Source: Bacillota bacterium
Lineage (GTDB): Bacteria > Bacillota > Clostridia > Christensenellales > CAG-917
DNA length: 64,000 nt
NCBI GenBank assembly: GCA_023665365.1
Contig: JAMPEA010000001.1
Location: forward strand, 19,914-83,913
Reading direction: 5' to 3'
The position numbers were made by a program, and so were the translations under genes. Below the pieces are notes generated by a model, which was given only the letters and a program-made list of their open reading frames with translations, was not told the DNA's origin and made no database searches. Below, one piece after another: positions 15,239-22,912 of this stretch (positions within the stretch are counted from its first letter, which is position 1; every line of letters starts with the position of its first letter).

Positions 15239-15706
15239 ATGGAAAAGATAGAGAGTTTCACTGTCAATCATTTGGTTTTGCAACCGGGGCTATACGTCTC
15301 GCGCAGGGACATGCACGGCGGAGTAGTCGTCACCACGTTCGACCTGCGTATGACCGTGCCAAACCGCGAGCCTGTTATCGACACGCCTGCGCTACATACG
15401 ATAGAGCACTTAGCCGCTACGTTTCTGCGCAATCATGAGCGCAAGGATGAAATCATATATTTCGGACCGATGGGATGCAGAACGGGTTGCTATCTCGTTA
15501 TGTTTGGAGATTTAAAGCCCTGCGACGTTTACGACCTGATTATCGAAACGTGCGATTTCATCATCGGACATGAGGGAGAAATCCCGGGCACGACTCCCGT
15601 GGAGTGCGGAAATTATTCCGAGCAAAATCTGAATATGGCGAAATATTATATACGAAAATACAAATCCGCCTTGATAGAATATCGAAATTTTGAATATCAA
15701 GCCTAA
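15239..15706 (+). CDS. luxS: S-ribosylhomocysteine lyase
   Basis: 155 residues, full length. Converts S-ribosylhomocysteine to homocysteine and DPD, the precursor of autoinducer-2, in the activated methyl cycle. Metal ligands are seen in ALHTIEHLAA (His53, His57) and ECGNY (Cys123), and the catalytic Cys80 in GPMGCRTGC. The ribosome binding site is weak, so translation may depend on the lipoprotein gene just upstream. No mtn/pfs or methionine gene adjoins it. Confidence 0.97.
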   Translation: MEKIESFTVNHLVLQPGLYVSRRDMHGGVVVTTFDLRMTVPNREPVIDTPALHTIEHLAATFLRNHERKDEIIYFGPMGCRTGCYLVMFGDLKPCDVYDLIIETCDFIIGHEGEIPGTTPVECGNYSEQNLNMAKYYIRKYKSALIEYRNFEYQA

Positions 15707-15763
15707 ATTTTAGGTGTAAGCAGTATACGTTTACGTTGAAAATAATTCTTTATGACTCTCAGT

Positions 15764-15804
15764 AAAAAAAATAATCCGTCGATTATCGGCGGATTATTTT
15801 TTAA
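15764..15804. terminator. Bidirectional terminator between luxS and the membrane protein gene
   Basis: A run of A, stem AATAATCCG-T-CGA, short loop, TCGGCGGATTATT and a run of T, between two convergent genes. Confidence 0.85.
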
Positions 15805-15817
15805 AACTTATCTTTGA

Positions 15818-16642
15818 TTACGGCGTGTAAAATTTGCCAATCCAGTTGCCTGCGCCGTCCGTTTGAGGTCCGAGCATTCCGAGGCTTCCCGAGATTATCA
15901 GCAGGAGTACGACAACCGCAAGTATTATTCCTACGCCGATTATCTGCCACTTGCGAGGCAAATCGTGTATGCAGACCGCCGCAAAGAAGAACGGGCAGTA
16001 GCCTATTAGGAAGAGCACAAGAGGCATACTCGGTTGCCACCAATCCTTTTCCCACGTGAGTACGCCGCATTTGTTGAGCAAAATTTCGATAATGACGGCA
16101 AGCACAGAGCCGACAACGGCGGTGATAACGCGCCCGAGCACCGCTTTGAGTTTGATTTTGCGTTCCTCGACGGTCAAATCGGCGTGTTTTACGTTGGCTT
16201 TATAATACATATTGCGCGGGTCGTTTAGCCAATTTTTGTTGCCGTCCATAAACTTTACACTCTCGAAGCCGTCGCTGACGGTGAGGAGCTTACAGGTCAT
16301 CATGCCCAAAATAAAGAACATAAACGATATTTCGATATTGTATCCCACGAGGATTTGGAGGGCAGAGCCGCCCGCCGCCGTCGTACCCCATACGGGCTGA
16401 CCCGTAGTCGCATAGACCATAGCGTTCCAAGTCTCGTTGAAAACGTCCATAAGCCAGAAAGCCGCCGCGCCGAATACCGTGCTGTAATTCTTCTTTCTGA
16501 TTTCGGAGATGATGAGATAAAGAGTTATGACAAAAATCGGAACAATATACCATTTAAGCTGTTTTGGGTCTTGCATGACCTCTTCTAAGTTTAAAGGCGT
16601 AGTCGTACCGGGCGCTTTTGCTGCAAAAAGTGCGTTAAACAT
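15818..16642 (-). CDS. Multi-pass membrane protein, unrecognised
   Basis: 274 residues with about six hydrophobic spans (near 30-48, 55-75, 94-114, 166-188, 204-224 and 231-253). A conserved-looking stretch at the second span, LMDVFNETWNAMVY followed by GQPVWGTT, recalls small uncharacterised membrane proteins of actinobacteria and clostridia, but I cannot name a family. RBS AAGGGGG precedes the ATG. It lies downstream of the SDR gene on the same strand but has its own promoter candidate. Confidence 0.75.
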   Translation of the reverse strand: MFNALFAAKAPGTTTPLNLEEVMQDPKQLKWYIVPIFVITLYLIISEIRKKNYSTVFGAAAFWLMDVFNETWNAMVYATTGQPVWGTTAAGGSALQILVGYNIEISFMFFILGMMTCKLLTVSDGFESVKFMDGNKNWLNDPRNMYYKANVKHADLTVEERKIKLKAVLGRVITAVVGSVLAVIIEILLNKCGVLTWEKDWWQPSMPLVLFLIGYCPFFFAAVCIHDLPRKWQIIGVGIILAVVVLLLIISGSLGMLGPQTDGAGNWIGKFYTP

Positions 16643-16664
16643 ATAAATCCCCCTTGATAAGTGA

Positions 16665-16693
16665 ATTCTAACCGACTAAACAGTCAAAGTCAA
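16665..16693 (-). promoter_or_regulatory. Promoter of the membrane protein gene with a palindrome in the spacer
   Basis: Minus-strand TTGACT (16688-16693), 17-nt spacer, TAGAAT (16665-16670). GACT-AAAC-AGTC (16674-16685) lies between the boxes, suggesting a repressor site. Confidence 0.55.
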
Positions 16694-16707
16694 TAGGCGA
16701 TTGAAAT

Positions 16708-17493
16708 TTATTCTTCTTCGGGGGAAATATTTTGTTGAAGTACCCAAATTTTCATAAGCAGACGTTGGGGCAACAGTTTGGACATAAGGTGAGATAGTTT
16801 GATTGCAAGCCCGTAAACGGACATATCCTTATTGTTTTTCGCGTCGTCAAGCGCTTTTTTCGCAACGGGATATGGCTCGACCATAAATGGAAACTCATTC
16901 GTAGCCTTATTTGCGCCTATATCTGCGCGCTCGATTAAGTTAGTATCCATCCAACCGGGGCATACGGCGGTTGCGCTTATGCCTTTGCCGTTTAGCTCGA
17001 CGTTCAATGCGCGGGTGTAATTTCTTACAAACGCCTTGGTTGCGCTGTACACGTTTTGATAAGGCACTGGCTGAAAGCTCGCCTGCGAAGCCATGTTGAT
17101 AATATGCGAATTTTCTTTCATATAGGGCAGGCACGCGTTGCACATATAGACGAGCGCATTGATATTTAGGTCTATCATATTTAGACAAAGCTCATTCGAT
17201 ACGGCAGAATAGTCGCCGAATTCGGCAGCGCCCGCGCAGTTTACAAGATACTTGACGCGCGGATTTTCCGTTTGAAGCAGCAGTTCGATAGCGGTTAAGT
17301 TGTTGCGGTCGGTCAAATCCATAGAAAATATCCTAATCTTTTCTCCGAAAGCGCGCTTTACCTCATTTAGTTTGTCCACGTCGAGCGCGATAGCCCAAAT
17401 CTCGTCAATCTCGTTGTAGTCGGAAATGATTTTAGTAAATTCTTTTCCGATCCCGCTGTTTGCTCCCGTTATAATTGCAATCTGCTTTGACAT
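16708..17493 (-). CDS. Short-chain dehydrogenase/reductase
   Basis: 261 residues of classical SDR. The cofactor motif TGANSGIG (near residue 9), NCAGAAEFG, catalytic Ser in MASQAS and the YSATKAF active-site Tyr/Lys are all present, with PGWMDT after them. SDR enzymes oxidise or reduce alcohols and ketones with NAD(P); the substrate is not predictable here. GAGGTGA before the ATG at 17493 sets the start. The C-terminal region (ISPEEE) may contact a membrane or partner but nothing specific is seen. Confidence 0.9.
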   Translation of the reverse strand: MSKQIAIITGANSGIGKEFTKIISDYNEIDEIWAIALDVDKLNEVKRAFGEKIRIFSMDLTDRNNLTAIELLLQTENPRVKYLVNCAGAAEFGDYSAVSNELCLNMIDLNINALVYMCNACLPYMKENSHIINMASQASFQPVPYQNVYSATKAFVRNYTRALNVELNGKGISATAVCPGWMDTNLIERADIGANKATNEFPFMVEPYPVAKKALDDAKNNKDMSVYGLAIKLSHLMSKLLPQRLLMKIWVLQQNISPEEE

Positions 17494-17601
17494 ATTCACC
17501 TCGTCGGAATTAGTATTATCAAATTTTCGCCGTTTAACACGTGGCGCAAATAAAAAGAAGTCGAAGCGTTTATAATTTTCAGTCTTGGCAAAAATCTACG
17601 T

Positions 17602-17724
17602 ATGGATAAGTTGTTTTCGGCAAATTTCGAGGATAAAGAGGTGTATAACGTTACACTTGTGGAAACCGAAAATCTGCGGGACAATCCGCCCGCAAGCGCC
17701 GTCAAAGGCAAAGAAAAATGTTAA
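17602..17724 (+). CDS. Possible 40-residue protein upstream of spoVAC
   Basis: An ATG-TAA frame (begins MDKLFSANFEDKEVYNV, ends VKGKEKC) fills part of the 250-bp gap before spoVAC, with codon choice like its neighbours. No ribosome binding site or known family is seen, so it may be chance. Confidence 0.3.
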   Translation: MDKLFSANFEDKEVYNVTLVETENLRDNPPASAVKGKEKC

Positions 17725-17740
17725 GACGAACGAGGGCAGT

Positions 17741-18181
17741 ATGATAGAGAGAAAAGCATATCAAGATTACGTAAACAACGCGCAACCTAAATCGCCTATG
17801 GTGAGAACGCTCGTAGCGGCGTTTATCGTCGGCGGCTTAATTTGCTGTATCGGCGAGGGCATCGGCGACATAATCAAGCTGATTTTCAAAGAGATGAGCG
17901 AAAAAGACGTTGCCACGTGGGAAAGCTGCATAATGATTTTCTTGGGCAGTTTATTTACGGCGCTCGGGTTGTACGATAAACTCGGACACTACGCCGGCGG
18001 AGGTTCAATCATTCCGATAACGGGTTTTGCGAACTCCGTCGTGTCGCCTGCTATGGAGTATAACCGCGAGGGAGTATTCTTCGGCATATGCGCAAAGATG
18101 TTTGTCATAGCAGGTCCGATTATAGTGTTCGGCGTTACGGCGAGCTTCCTCGTGGGATTTATAGGCTACTTTGTAGTGTGA
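17741..18181 (+). CDS. spoVAC: Stage V sporulation protein AC
   Basis: 146 residues, an inner-forespore-membrane protein of the SpoVA channel that moves calcium-dipicolinate into and out of the spore. Three or four hydrophobic spans and the family motifs GGLICCIGEG, GSIIPITGFANSVVSPAMEY and FGICAKMF are seen. The ATG at 17741 follows GAGGGC; in-frame upstream codons have no support. First gene of a spoVAC-spoVAD-spoVAE set; known relatives are expressed under sigma G, but I could not place that promoter with confidence. Confidence 0.93.
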   Translation: MIERKAYQDYVNNAQPKSPMVRTLVAAFIVGGLICCIGEGIGDIIKLIFKEMSEKDVATWESCIMIFLGSLFTALGLYDKLGHYAGGGSIIPITGFANSVVSPAMEYNREGVFFGICAKMFVIAGPIIVFGVTASFLVGFIGYFVV

Positions 18182-18190
18182 GGTGGCGTT

Positions 18191-19402
18191 ATGCGAACGT
18201 TTGAAATTAAAACTCCCGTGTATATCAAAAGCGGCTTCACCGTCGTAGGACCGAAAGAGGGCGACGGCAATTTCGGCGACTGTTTCGATATGGTGCTCAA
18301 CGACGACCTATGGTGCGAAAAATCCTATGAAAAGTGCGAAAGCAAAATGCACAGGAGCGCGATAGACGGCGCAATAGTCAAAGCGGGACTGAAAAAAGAG
18401 GATATAGACATACTGCTTGGCGGCGATTTGCTCAACGAACTGTCGTCAACGAGTCTCGCCGCGCGCAATTTTCCGTCCGCGTTTTTGGGAATGTACAATG
18501 CCTGTTCCACTTTCAGCGAAGCGATTTTGGTCGGCTCTATGTTGATTTCGGGCGGATACGCCAATAACGTAACGTGTTCGACGTCAAGTCACTTTTCGTC
18601 GGCGGAGCGTCAATACCGATTTCCGCTCGAACTCGGCAATCAACGTCCGCCCACGGCGCAATGGACGGTGACGGGAGCAGGGTGCACGGTGCTTAGCAAT
18701 AGAAAACCGAATAATATGCATGCGCGCGTATCCGAGGACGACATAATCGAACTGGATAAGACAATAAACACCGACGACAAAGCCTACGAAAAGTATATGA
18801 AAAACGTAGATAAACAGAAAAAAGTTATCAACCGCGACAGGTCGAATATATACGAAGAAAATTTTGACAAGCAAAATAACGACTACAACAAGGATATAAC
18901 CCATTGTGTGCGCGTGACAGGCGGAACTATGGGCAGAGTGATAGACCTCGGCATCGACGATGAGGCGAATATGGGTGCGGCAATGGCGCCTGCCGCGTGC
19001 GACACGATATTGACGCATTTTAAAGAAAGCGGACGCGACCCGAGCTATTATGACGGAATATTTACGGGCGACCTTGGAAGATTCGGAAAACAAGCGCTTG
19101 AATATCTGCTTTCAAAAGAGGGGATAACTTTGCCGGAATACTATATGGATACGGGCGCGAGCTATTTCACACCCGAGCAAAAGACTTTTCAAGGCGGAAG
19201 CGGGGCGGGTTGCGTAAATACTGCGTTTAACAGTTATATCTTAAAACGCCTGCAAAGAGGGGAATTAAAGCGAGTGCTTATTGTGCCGACAGGCGCACTC
19301 TTGAATAAGGATACGCCTTTGCAAAAAGAAACTATCCCCGGAATTGCGCATGCTTTTACCTTGGAAAGTGAATCGTTAAACGGTGAAAGTATTCTAATTT
19401 AA
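18191..19402 (+). CDS. spoVAD: Stage V sporulation protein AD with an internal insertion
   Basis: 403 residues with a thiolase-like fold. In Bacillus SpoVAD binds dipicolinic acid and is essential for its uptake. Family landmarks: GGDLLNEL, NACSTFSEA, CSTSSHFSSAERQYRFP, DLGIDDEANMGAAMAPAA, FTGDLGRFG and FQGGSGAGC. The usual length is about 340 residues; a charged Lys/Asp/Asn-rich insertion of about 60 residues (177-238, with KYMKNVDKQKKVINRD) accounts for the difference. AGGTGG stands before the ATG, nine bases after spoVAC. Confidence 0.95.
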   Translation: MRTFEIKTPVYIKSGFTVVGPKEGDGNFGDCFDMVLNDDLWCEKSYEKCESKMHRSAIDGAIVKAGLKKEDIDILLGGDLLNELSSTSLAARNFPSAFLGMYNACSTFSEAILVGSMLISGGYANNVTCSTSSHFSSAERQYRFPLELGNQRPPTAQWTVTGAGCTVLSNRKPNNMHARVSEDDIIELDKTINTDDKAYEKYMKNVDKQKKVINRDRSNIYEENFDKQNNDYNKDITHCVRVTGGTMGRVIDLGIDDEANMGAAMAPAACDTILTHFKESGRDPSYYDGIFTGDLGRFGKQALEYLLSKEGITLPEYYMDTGASYFTPEQKTFQGGSGAGCVNTAFNSYILKRLQRGELKRVLIVPTGALLNKDTPLQKETIPGIAHAFTLESESLNGESILI

Positions 19403-19473
19403 CCTAAAAATTATAATACTTTTGTAAAAATTTGCATTATAACATCAACATTGGAATAAGATAGGTGACGAAT

Positions 19474-19845
19474 ATGGAAATGTTTTTAACTTATTTAAAA
19501 GTGTTTGCAATCGGCGGACTTGTGTGTATGATTGGACAAATACTTATAAACAAGACAAAAATGTCGTCTGCGCGCATACTCGTTTTATATATGATAGTAG
19601 GCGTTATACTCGAAATCACGGGAGCGTTTGAGTATATGAAAGAGTTTGCGGGTTCGGGTGTAACTATCCCGATTATGGGATTTGGTTCCAATTTGGCAAA
19701 GGGTGCGCTCGAAGGGGTTAAAGAGCAGGGCTTTTTGGGCGCTATCGCAGGCGGAATGAGCGGAGTTGCCGCAGGGCTTACGACTGCCATAGTCTGCGGA
19801 TTTGTGTTTGGACTTATAGCAAAATCGAGAAGCAAAAAGATTTGA
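19474..19845 (+). CDS. spoVAE: Stage V sporulation protein AE
   Basis: 123 residues, mostly membrane-spanning, third SpoVA channel component. The motif GSGVTIPIMGFGSNLAKGALEG matches SpoVAEb and mirrors the GSIIPITGFANS segment of SpoVAC. AGGTGA before the ATG at 19474 is preferred to the GTG at 19465. A 71-bp gap separates it from spoVAD; no terminator is seen there. Confidence 0.93.
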   Translation: MEMFLTYLKVFAIGGLVCMIGQILINKTKMSSARILVLYMIVGVILEITGAFEYMKEFAGSGVTIPIMGFGSNLAKGALEGVKEQGFLGAIAGGMSGVAAGLTTAIVCGFVFGLIAKSRSKKI

Positions 19846-19876
19846 CAATTTATTGAAAATCGGCTATCTAATTGAG

Positions 19877-20554
19877 TCAAGGGCTCAAATCGAGCATATC
19901 GGATATATCGGTCATATTTAGATACGTGTCCGGAATTTCGCCTACTATCACGTTTTCGCAAACCAATATTTCCGCCTTTACTTGCACGGTCGGCTCGTCT
20001 ATCGGCGTGATTATGCTGACGTCAGCATACACGTCGATATATATTTTATGAAGCGTTTGGTTTATTCCCGCGGACTGAAAACAGGATACGAAATCACAGT
20101 TAGCCGCTCCTATCGGGACGATTTTTATAGTTACGTCCGGACCGAAGCCTGTAAGCAGAGCAAAACCTGTAAACGTGCCGACGGCTATGGATATTTCCTG
20201 CACGCCTAAATCGTCGAGATTTGCCTGCGCGAGATTGGCTATTTCGCGCGCAATGGTGTTTATACGCGGCGAATTTGCCTGTATCATAGTAATTTTTCCG
20301 TTATTATCGTATTTCACTTCAAACAATTCGTCGTAAGTCAGTCCGCCGTTGATGACGGTCGTCGCCGCGAGGTTCACGGCGTTTGTGGCGATGGCGCGGA
20401 CCTGCGCAATGGAGCTGTCCATAACCGTAGGAACTACGTTGTTGCGAAAATAAATAGTGCAAAAGATAAAAATCACGATGAAAACTACTATCGCAATGAC
20501 GACGCGCAAAACCTTAGGGCGCATATCCTTTGATATTTTCGATTGCCTCGACAC
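19877..20554 (-). CDS. yunB: Sporulation protein YunB
   Basis: 225 residues with one N-terminal transmembrane span (LRVVIAIVVFIVIFIF) and an extracytoplasmic domain typical of YunB: NAVNLAATTVINGGLTYDELFEV, a central GTFTGFALLTGFGPDVTIKI, and IYIDVYADVSIITP. YunB is needed for efficient sporulation in Bacillus; its biochemistry is unclear. A GTG at 20554 opens the frame without a clear ribosome binding site; the ATG 11 codons later is a possible start. Convergent with spoVAE and divergent from rarA. Confidence 0.9.
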   Translation of the reverse strand: MSRQSKISKDMRPKVLRVVIAIVVFIVIFIFCTIYFRNNVVPTVMDSSIAQVRAIATNAVNLAATTVINGGLTYDELFEVKYDNNGKITMIQANSPRINTIAREIANLAQANLDDLGVQEISIAVGTFTGFALLTGFGPDVTIKIVPIGAANCDFVSCFQSAGINQTLHKIYIDVYADVSIITPIDEPTVQVKAEILVCENVIVGEIPDTYLNMTDISDMLDLSP

Positions 20555-20584
20555 GCGACATTATATGAATTGAGCCTTTAAATC

Positions 20585-20613
20585 TTTACAAATTGCGACA
20601 TAATTGCTATAAT
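20585..20613 (+). promoter_or_regulatory. Promoter of rarA
   Basis: TTTACA (20585-20590), 17-nt spacer, TATAAT (20608-20613). Eight bases separate the -10 box from the ATG at 20622, giving a leader of zero to two bases. Confidence 0.7.
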
Positions 20614-20621
20614 TTATAACT

Positions 20622-21929
20622 ATGGATATATTTGATTTACAAAACAATGTCGAAAGACTCGCGCCGCTTGCCGAGCGTATGCGCCCTCGCACCCTGCAAG
20701 AGTTCTTGGGACAGGGCAAAATCGTAGGCGAAGGGTCGCTGTTGCGCCGCGCAATATCGGCGGATAGACTTGGCAGTTGCATTTTCTACGGACCTCCCGG
20801 GACGGGCAAGACTACGCTTGCAAACATAATCGCAGAGAGTACGAATGCGAATTTCGTCAAGCTCAACGCCGTTACGAGCGGCGTAGCGGACGCAAAAAAG
20901 GTCATCGAGGAGGCAAAGGAGCTTTTGCGCGTTTACGGAAAGCGCACTTATCTGCTGCTCGACGAATGTCATAGGTGGAACAAAGCCCAGTCGGATAGCG
21001 TACTCGCCGCAATCGAGCAGGGATATATCATCTTTATAGGTTCGACAACGGAAAACCCTTACGTCAGCATGACGCGCGCTATCGTTTCGAGATGCAGAGT
21101 GTTCAGCTTTTCGCGCCTTAAAGAGGAGGATATTCGCGCAGGGCTCAAACGTGCCTTATCCGATAAGGAAAGAGGACTCGGCAATATGAACTTAAACGTC
21201 TCCGACGAGGCGCTAAATCATATCGCATGGGCGAGCGGCGGAGATATGCGCACTGCGCTCAACGCACTCGAACTTGCCTGCATGACCACTCATGCCGACG
21301 AAAGCGGCGCAATAATCGTGGGCAAAGACGAGGCGGAGCAGTCGATACAGCAAAAGTCGCTCAGCGTGACCGAAGACATGTACTACGATATGATTTCCGC
21401 CTTTATAAAGAGTATGCGAGGGAGCGATTCGTCTGCGGCGCTTTACTGGGCGGAGCGGCTCATCGAGGCGGGTTGCGACCCGATGTTGATTGCAAGAAGG
21501 ATAATGATACACGCTTGCGAGGACGTTGGGCTTGCCGACCCAAACGCGATAGTCGTTGCGCAGTCCTGCGTGAGCGCGTTTGAGCGTATCGGTTTGCCGG
21601 AGGGCAGAATTCCGCTTGCCGAGGGCATAATCTACGTATCCGAAGCGCCGAAGTCGAATACTGTCGTAGAGGCGTTGGAGCTTGCCGATAACGCGGTCAA
21701 AACCGTCAAGCACGAAAGCGTGCCTATCTATCTTAGAGACCCGAGCTATAAGGGCAAGGACGAGGTAGTCAGCGGCTACAAATATCCGCACAGCTACGGC
21801 GGTTGGGTGGAGCAGCAGTATCTGCCCGACGAGCTTAAAGACGCAAAATTTTACGTTCCGTCCGACCACGGCTTTGAAAAGGTCATAAGGGAGCGTCAAA
21901 GTCTGCGAGTCCCAAAAAAATCGGAATAG
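20622..21929 (+). CDS. rarA: Replication-associated recombination protein A
   Basis: 435-residue AAA+ ATPase (MgsA/WRNIP1 family) acting at stalled replication forks. Walker A GPPGTGKTT (near residue 54), Walker B LLLDECHRWNKAQSD, sensor 1 GSTTENP, and an arginine-finger region in TRAIVSRC are present; the C terminus contains the tetramerisation domain. No Shine-Dalgarno site precedes the ATG, and the promoter leaves almost no leader, so the message is probably leaderless. Confidence 0.95.
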   Translation: MDIFDLQNNVERLAPLAERMRPRTLQEFLGQGKIVGEGSLLRRAISADRLGSCIFYGPPGTGKTTLANIIAESTNANFVKLNAVTSGVADAKKVIEEAKELLRVYGKRTYLLLDECHRWNKAQSDSVLAAIEQGYIIFIGSTTENPYVSMTRAIVSRCRVFSFSRLKEEDIRAGLKRALSDKERGLGNMNLNVSDEALNHIAWASGGDMRTALNALELACMTTHADESGAIIVGKDEAEQSIQQKSLSVTEDMYYDMISAFIKSMRGSDSSAALYWAERLIEAGCDPMLIARRIMIHACEDVGLADPNAIVVAQSCVSAFERIGLPEGRIPLAEGIIYVSEAPKSNTVVEALELADNAVKTVKHESVPIYLRDPSYKGKDEVVSGYKYPHSYGGWVEQQYLPDELKDAKFYVPSDHGFEKVIRERQSLRVPKKSE

Positions 21930-21966
21930 CGGATTTTGCGGCATATCTGCCGCTCGATAAAATCTG

Positions 21967-21995
21967 TTGACAATATTTAAAAAGTGGAATAAATT
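21967..21995 (+). promoter_or_regulatory. Promoter of the ABC transporter operon
   Basis: TTGACA (21967-21972), 17-nt spacer, TAAATT (21990-21995); a leader of about 155 nt follows. Confidence 0.6.
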
Positions 21996-22000
21996 AGGAA

Positions 22001-22094
22001 TTGTCAAAAACCCTAATACGCCAAATCAGACACTTTTATTTCGATAACAAGTGCAGATCGTTACGTCTATTTTTGGTGGACGGGTTTTTGACAA
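22001..22094. repeat. Long-range 13-bp inverted repeat in the ABC transporter leader
   Basis: TTGTCAAAAACCC (22001-22013) and GGGTTTTTGACAA (22082-22094) are exact reverse complements 68 bp apart. They start at the predicted transcription start and would fold the leader RNA into one large stem-loop. They could alternatively be terminal repeats of a tiny insertion. Confidence 0.6.
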
Positions 22095-22156
22095 AATCTA
22101 ACGTAATGCGCTTGTTATATTTTTTTGAAAAGTTTTCGGGCGCAAGGAGTGCAAAT

Positions 22157-22897
22157 ATGTTTAAAATCAGCAATTTGACAAAAACCTATGCGGGCAGTAA
22201 AAAACCGTCCGTGGAAAATCTGTCCCTCGAAGTCGGCGACGGCGAGATATTCGGATTTATAGGACCTAACGGCGCGGGAAAGTCAACGACCATCAAATGT
22301 ATTACAAGCATAATAAATTTTGAAGAGGGAAACATATCCGTTGACGGAATTTCTTTGAAAGATAATCCTTGCGAAGTCAAAAAACTCGTCGGATACGTCA
22401 GCGACGACCACGTGCTGTACGAGGGATTGACGGGGATAGAATACGTAAATTTTATCTGCGACGTGTTTGACGTGCCGTCCGCGCTCAGAGAGGAAAGGTT
22501 AAATAGATACCTTGAAATGTTTGCGTTGGAAGGGGCGATAAAAAATCAGATTTCATCGTATTCGCACGGAATGAAGCAAAAGTTGAATATCATCGGAGCG
22601 CTCATTCACGAGCCGAGAGTTTGGATACTCGACGAGCCTATGACGGGGCTTGACCCAAAATCAGCCTATCATCTCAAAACGCTTATGCGCGAGCATGCCG
22701 ACAAGGGCAACTGCGTATTTTTCAGCTCGCACGTGCTCGAAGTCGTGGAAAAAATTTGCGACAGAATAGGCATAATCGACAACGGGAAGCTCATCACTAC
22801 GTGCACCATATCCGAACTCAAAGAGCGCGACCGCGATAGTTCGTTGGAAGAACTCTTTTTGAAACTGACGGAAGATACTGCTTCCGAAAATCTATAA
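22157..22897 (+). CDS. ABC transporter ATP-binding protein
   Basis: 246 residues with Walker A GPNGAGKST (near residue 37), Q-loop region, signature YSHGMKQKL, Walker B VWILDEPMTGLDP and switch His in SSHVLE. The substrate is unknown; the arrangement with one large ABC-2 permease is common for drug or peptide export and for envelope-stress systems in Firmicutes. AAGGAG precedes the ATG at 22157. Upstream codons in frame lie inside the leader repeat and are not used. Confidence 0.92.
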   Translation: MFKISNLTKTYAGSKKPSVENLSLEVGDGEIFGFIGPNGAGKSTTIKCITSIINFEEGNISVDGISLKDNPCEVKKLVGYVSDDHVLYEGLTGIEYVNFICDVFDVPSALREERLNRYLEMFALEGAIKNQISSYSHGMKQKLNIIGALIHEPRVWILDEPMTGLDPKSAYHLKTLMREHADKGNCVFFSSHVLEVVEKICDRIGIIDNGKLITTCTISELKERDRDSSLEELFLKLTEDTASENL

Positions 22898-22912
22898 ATT
22901 TGCGGCGTGCTT

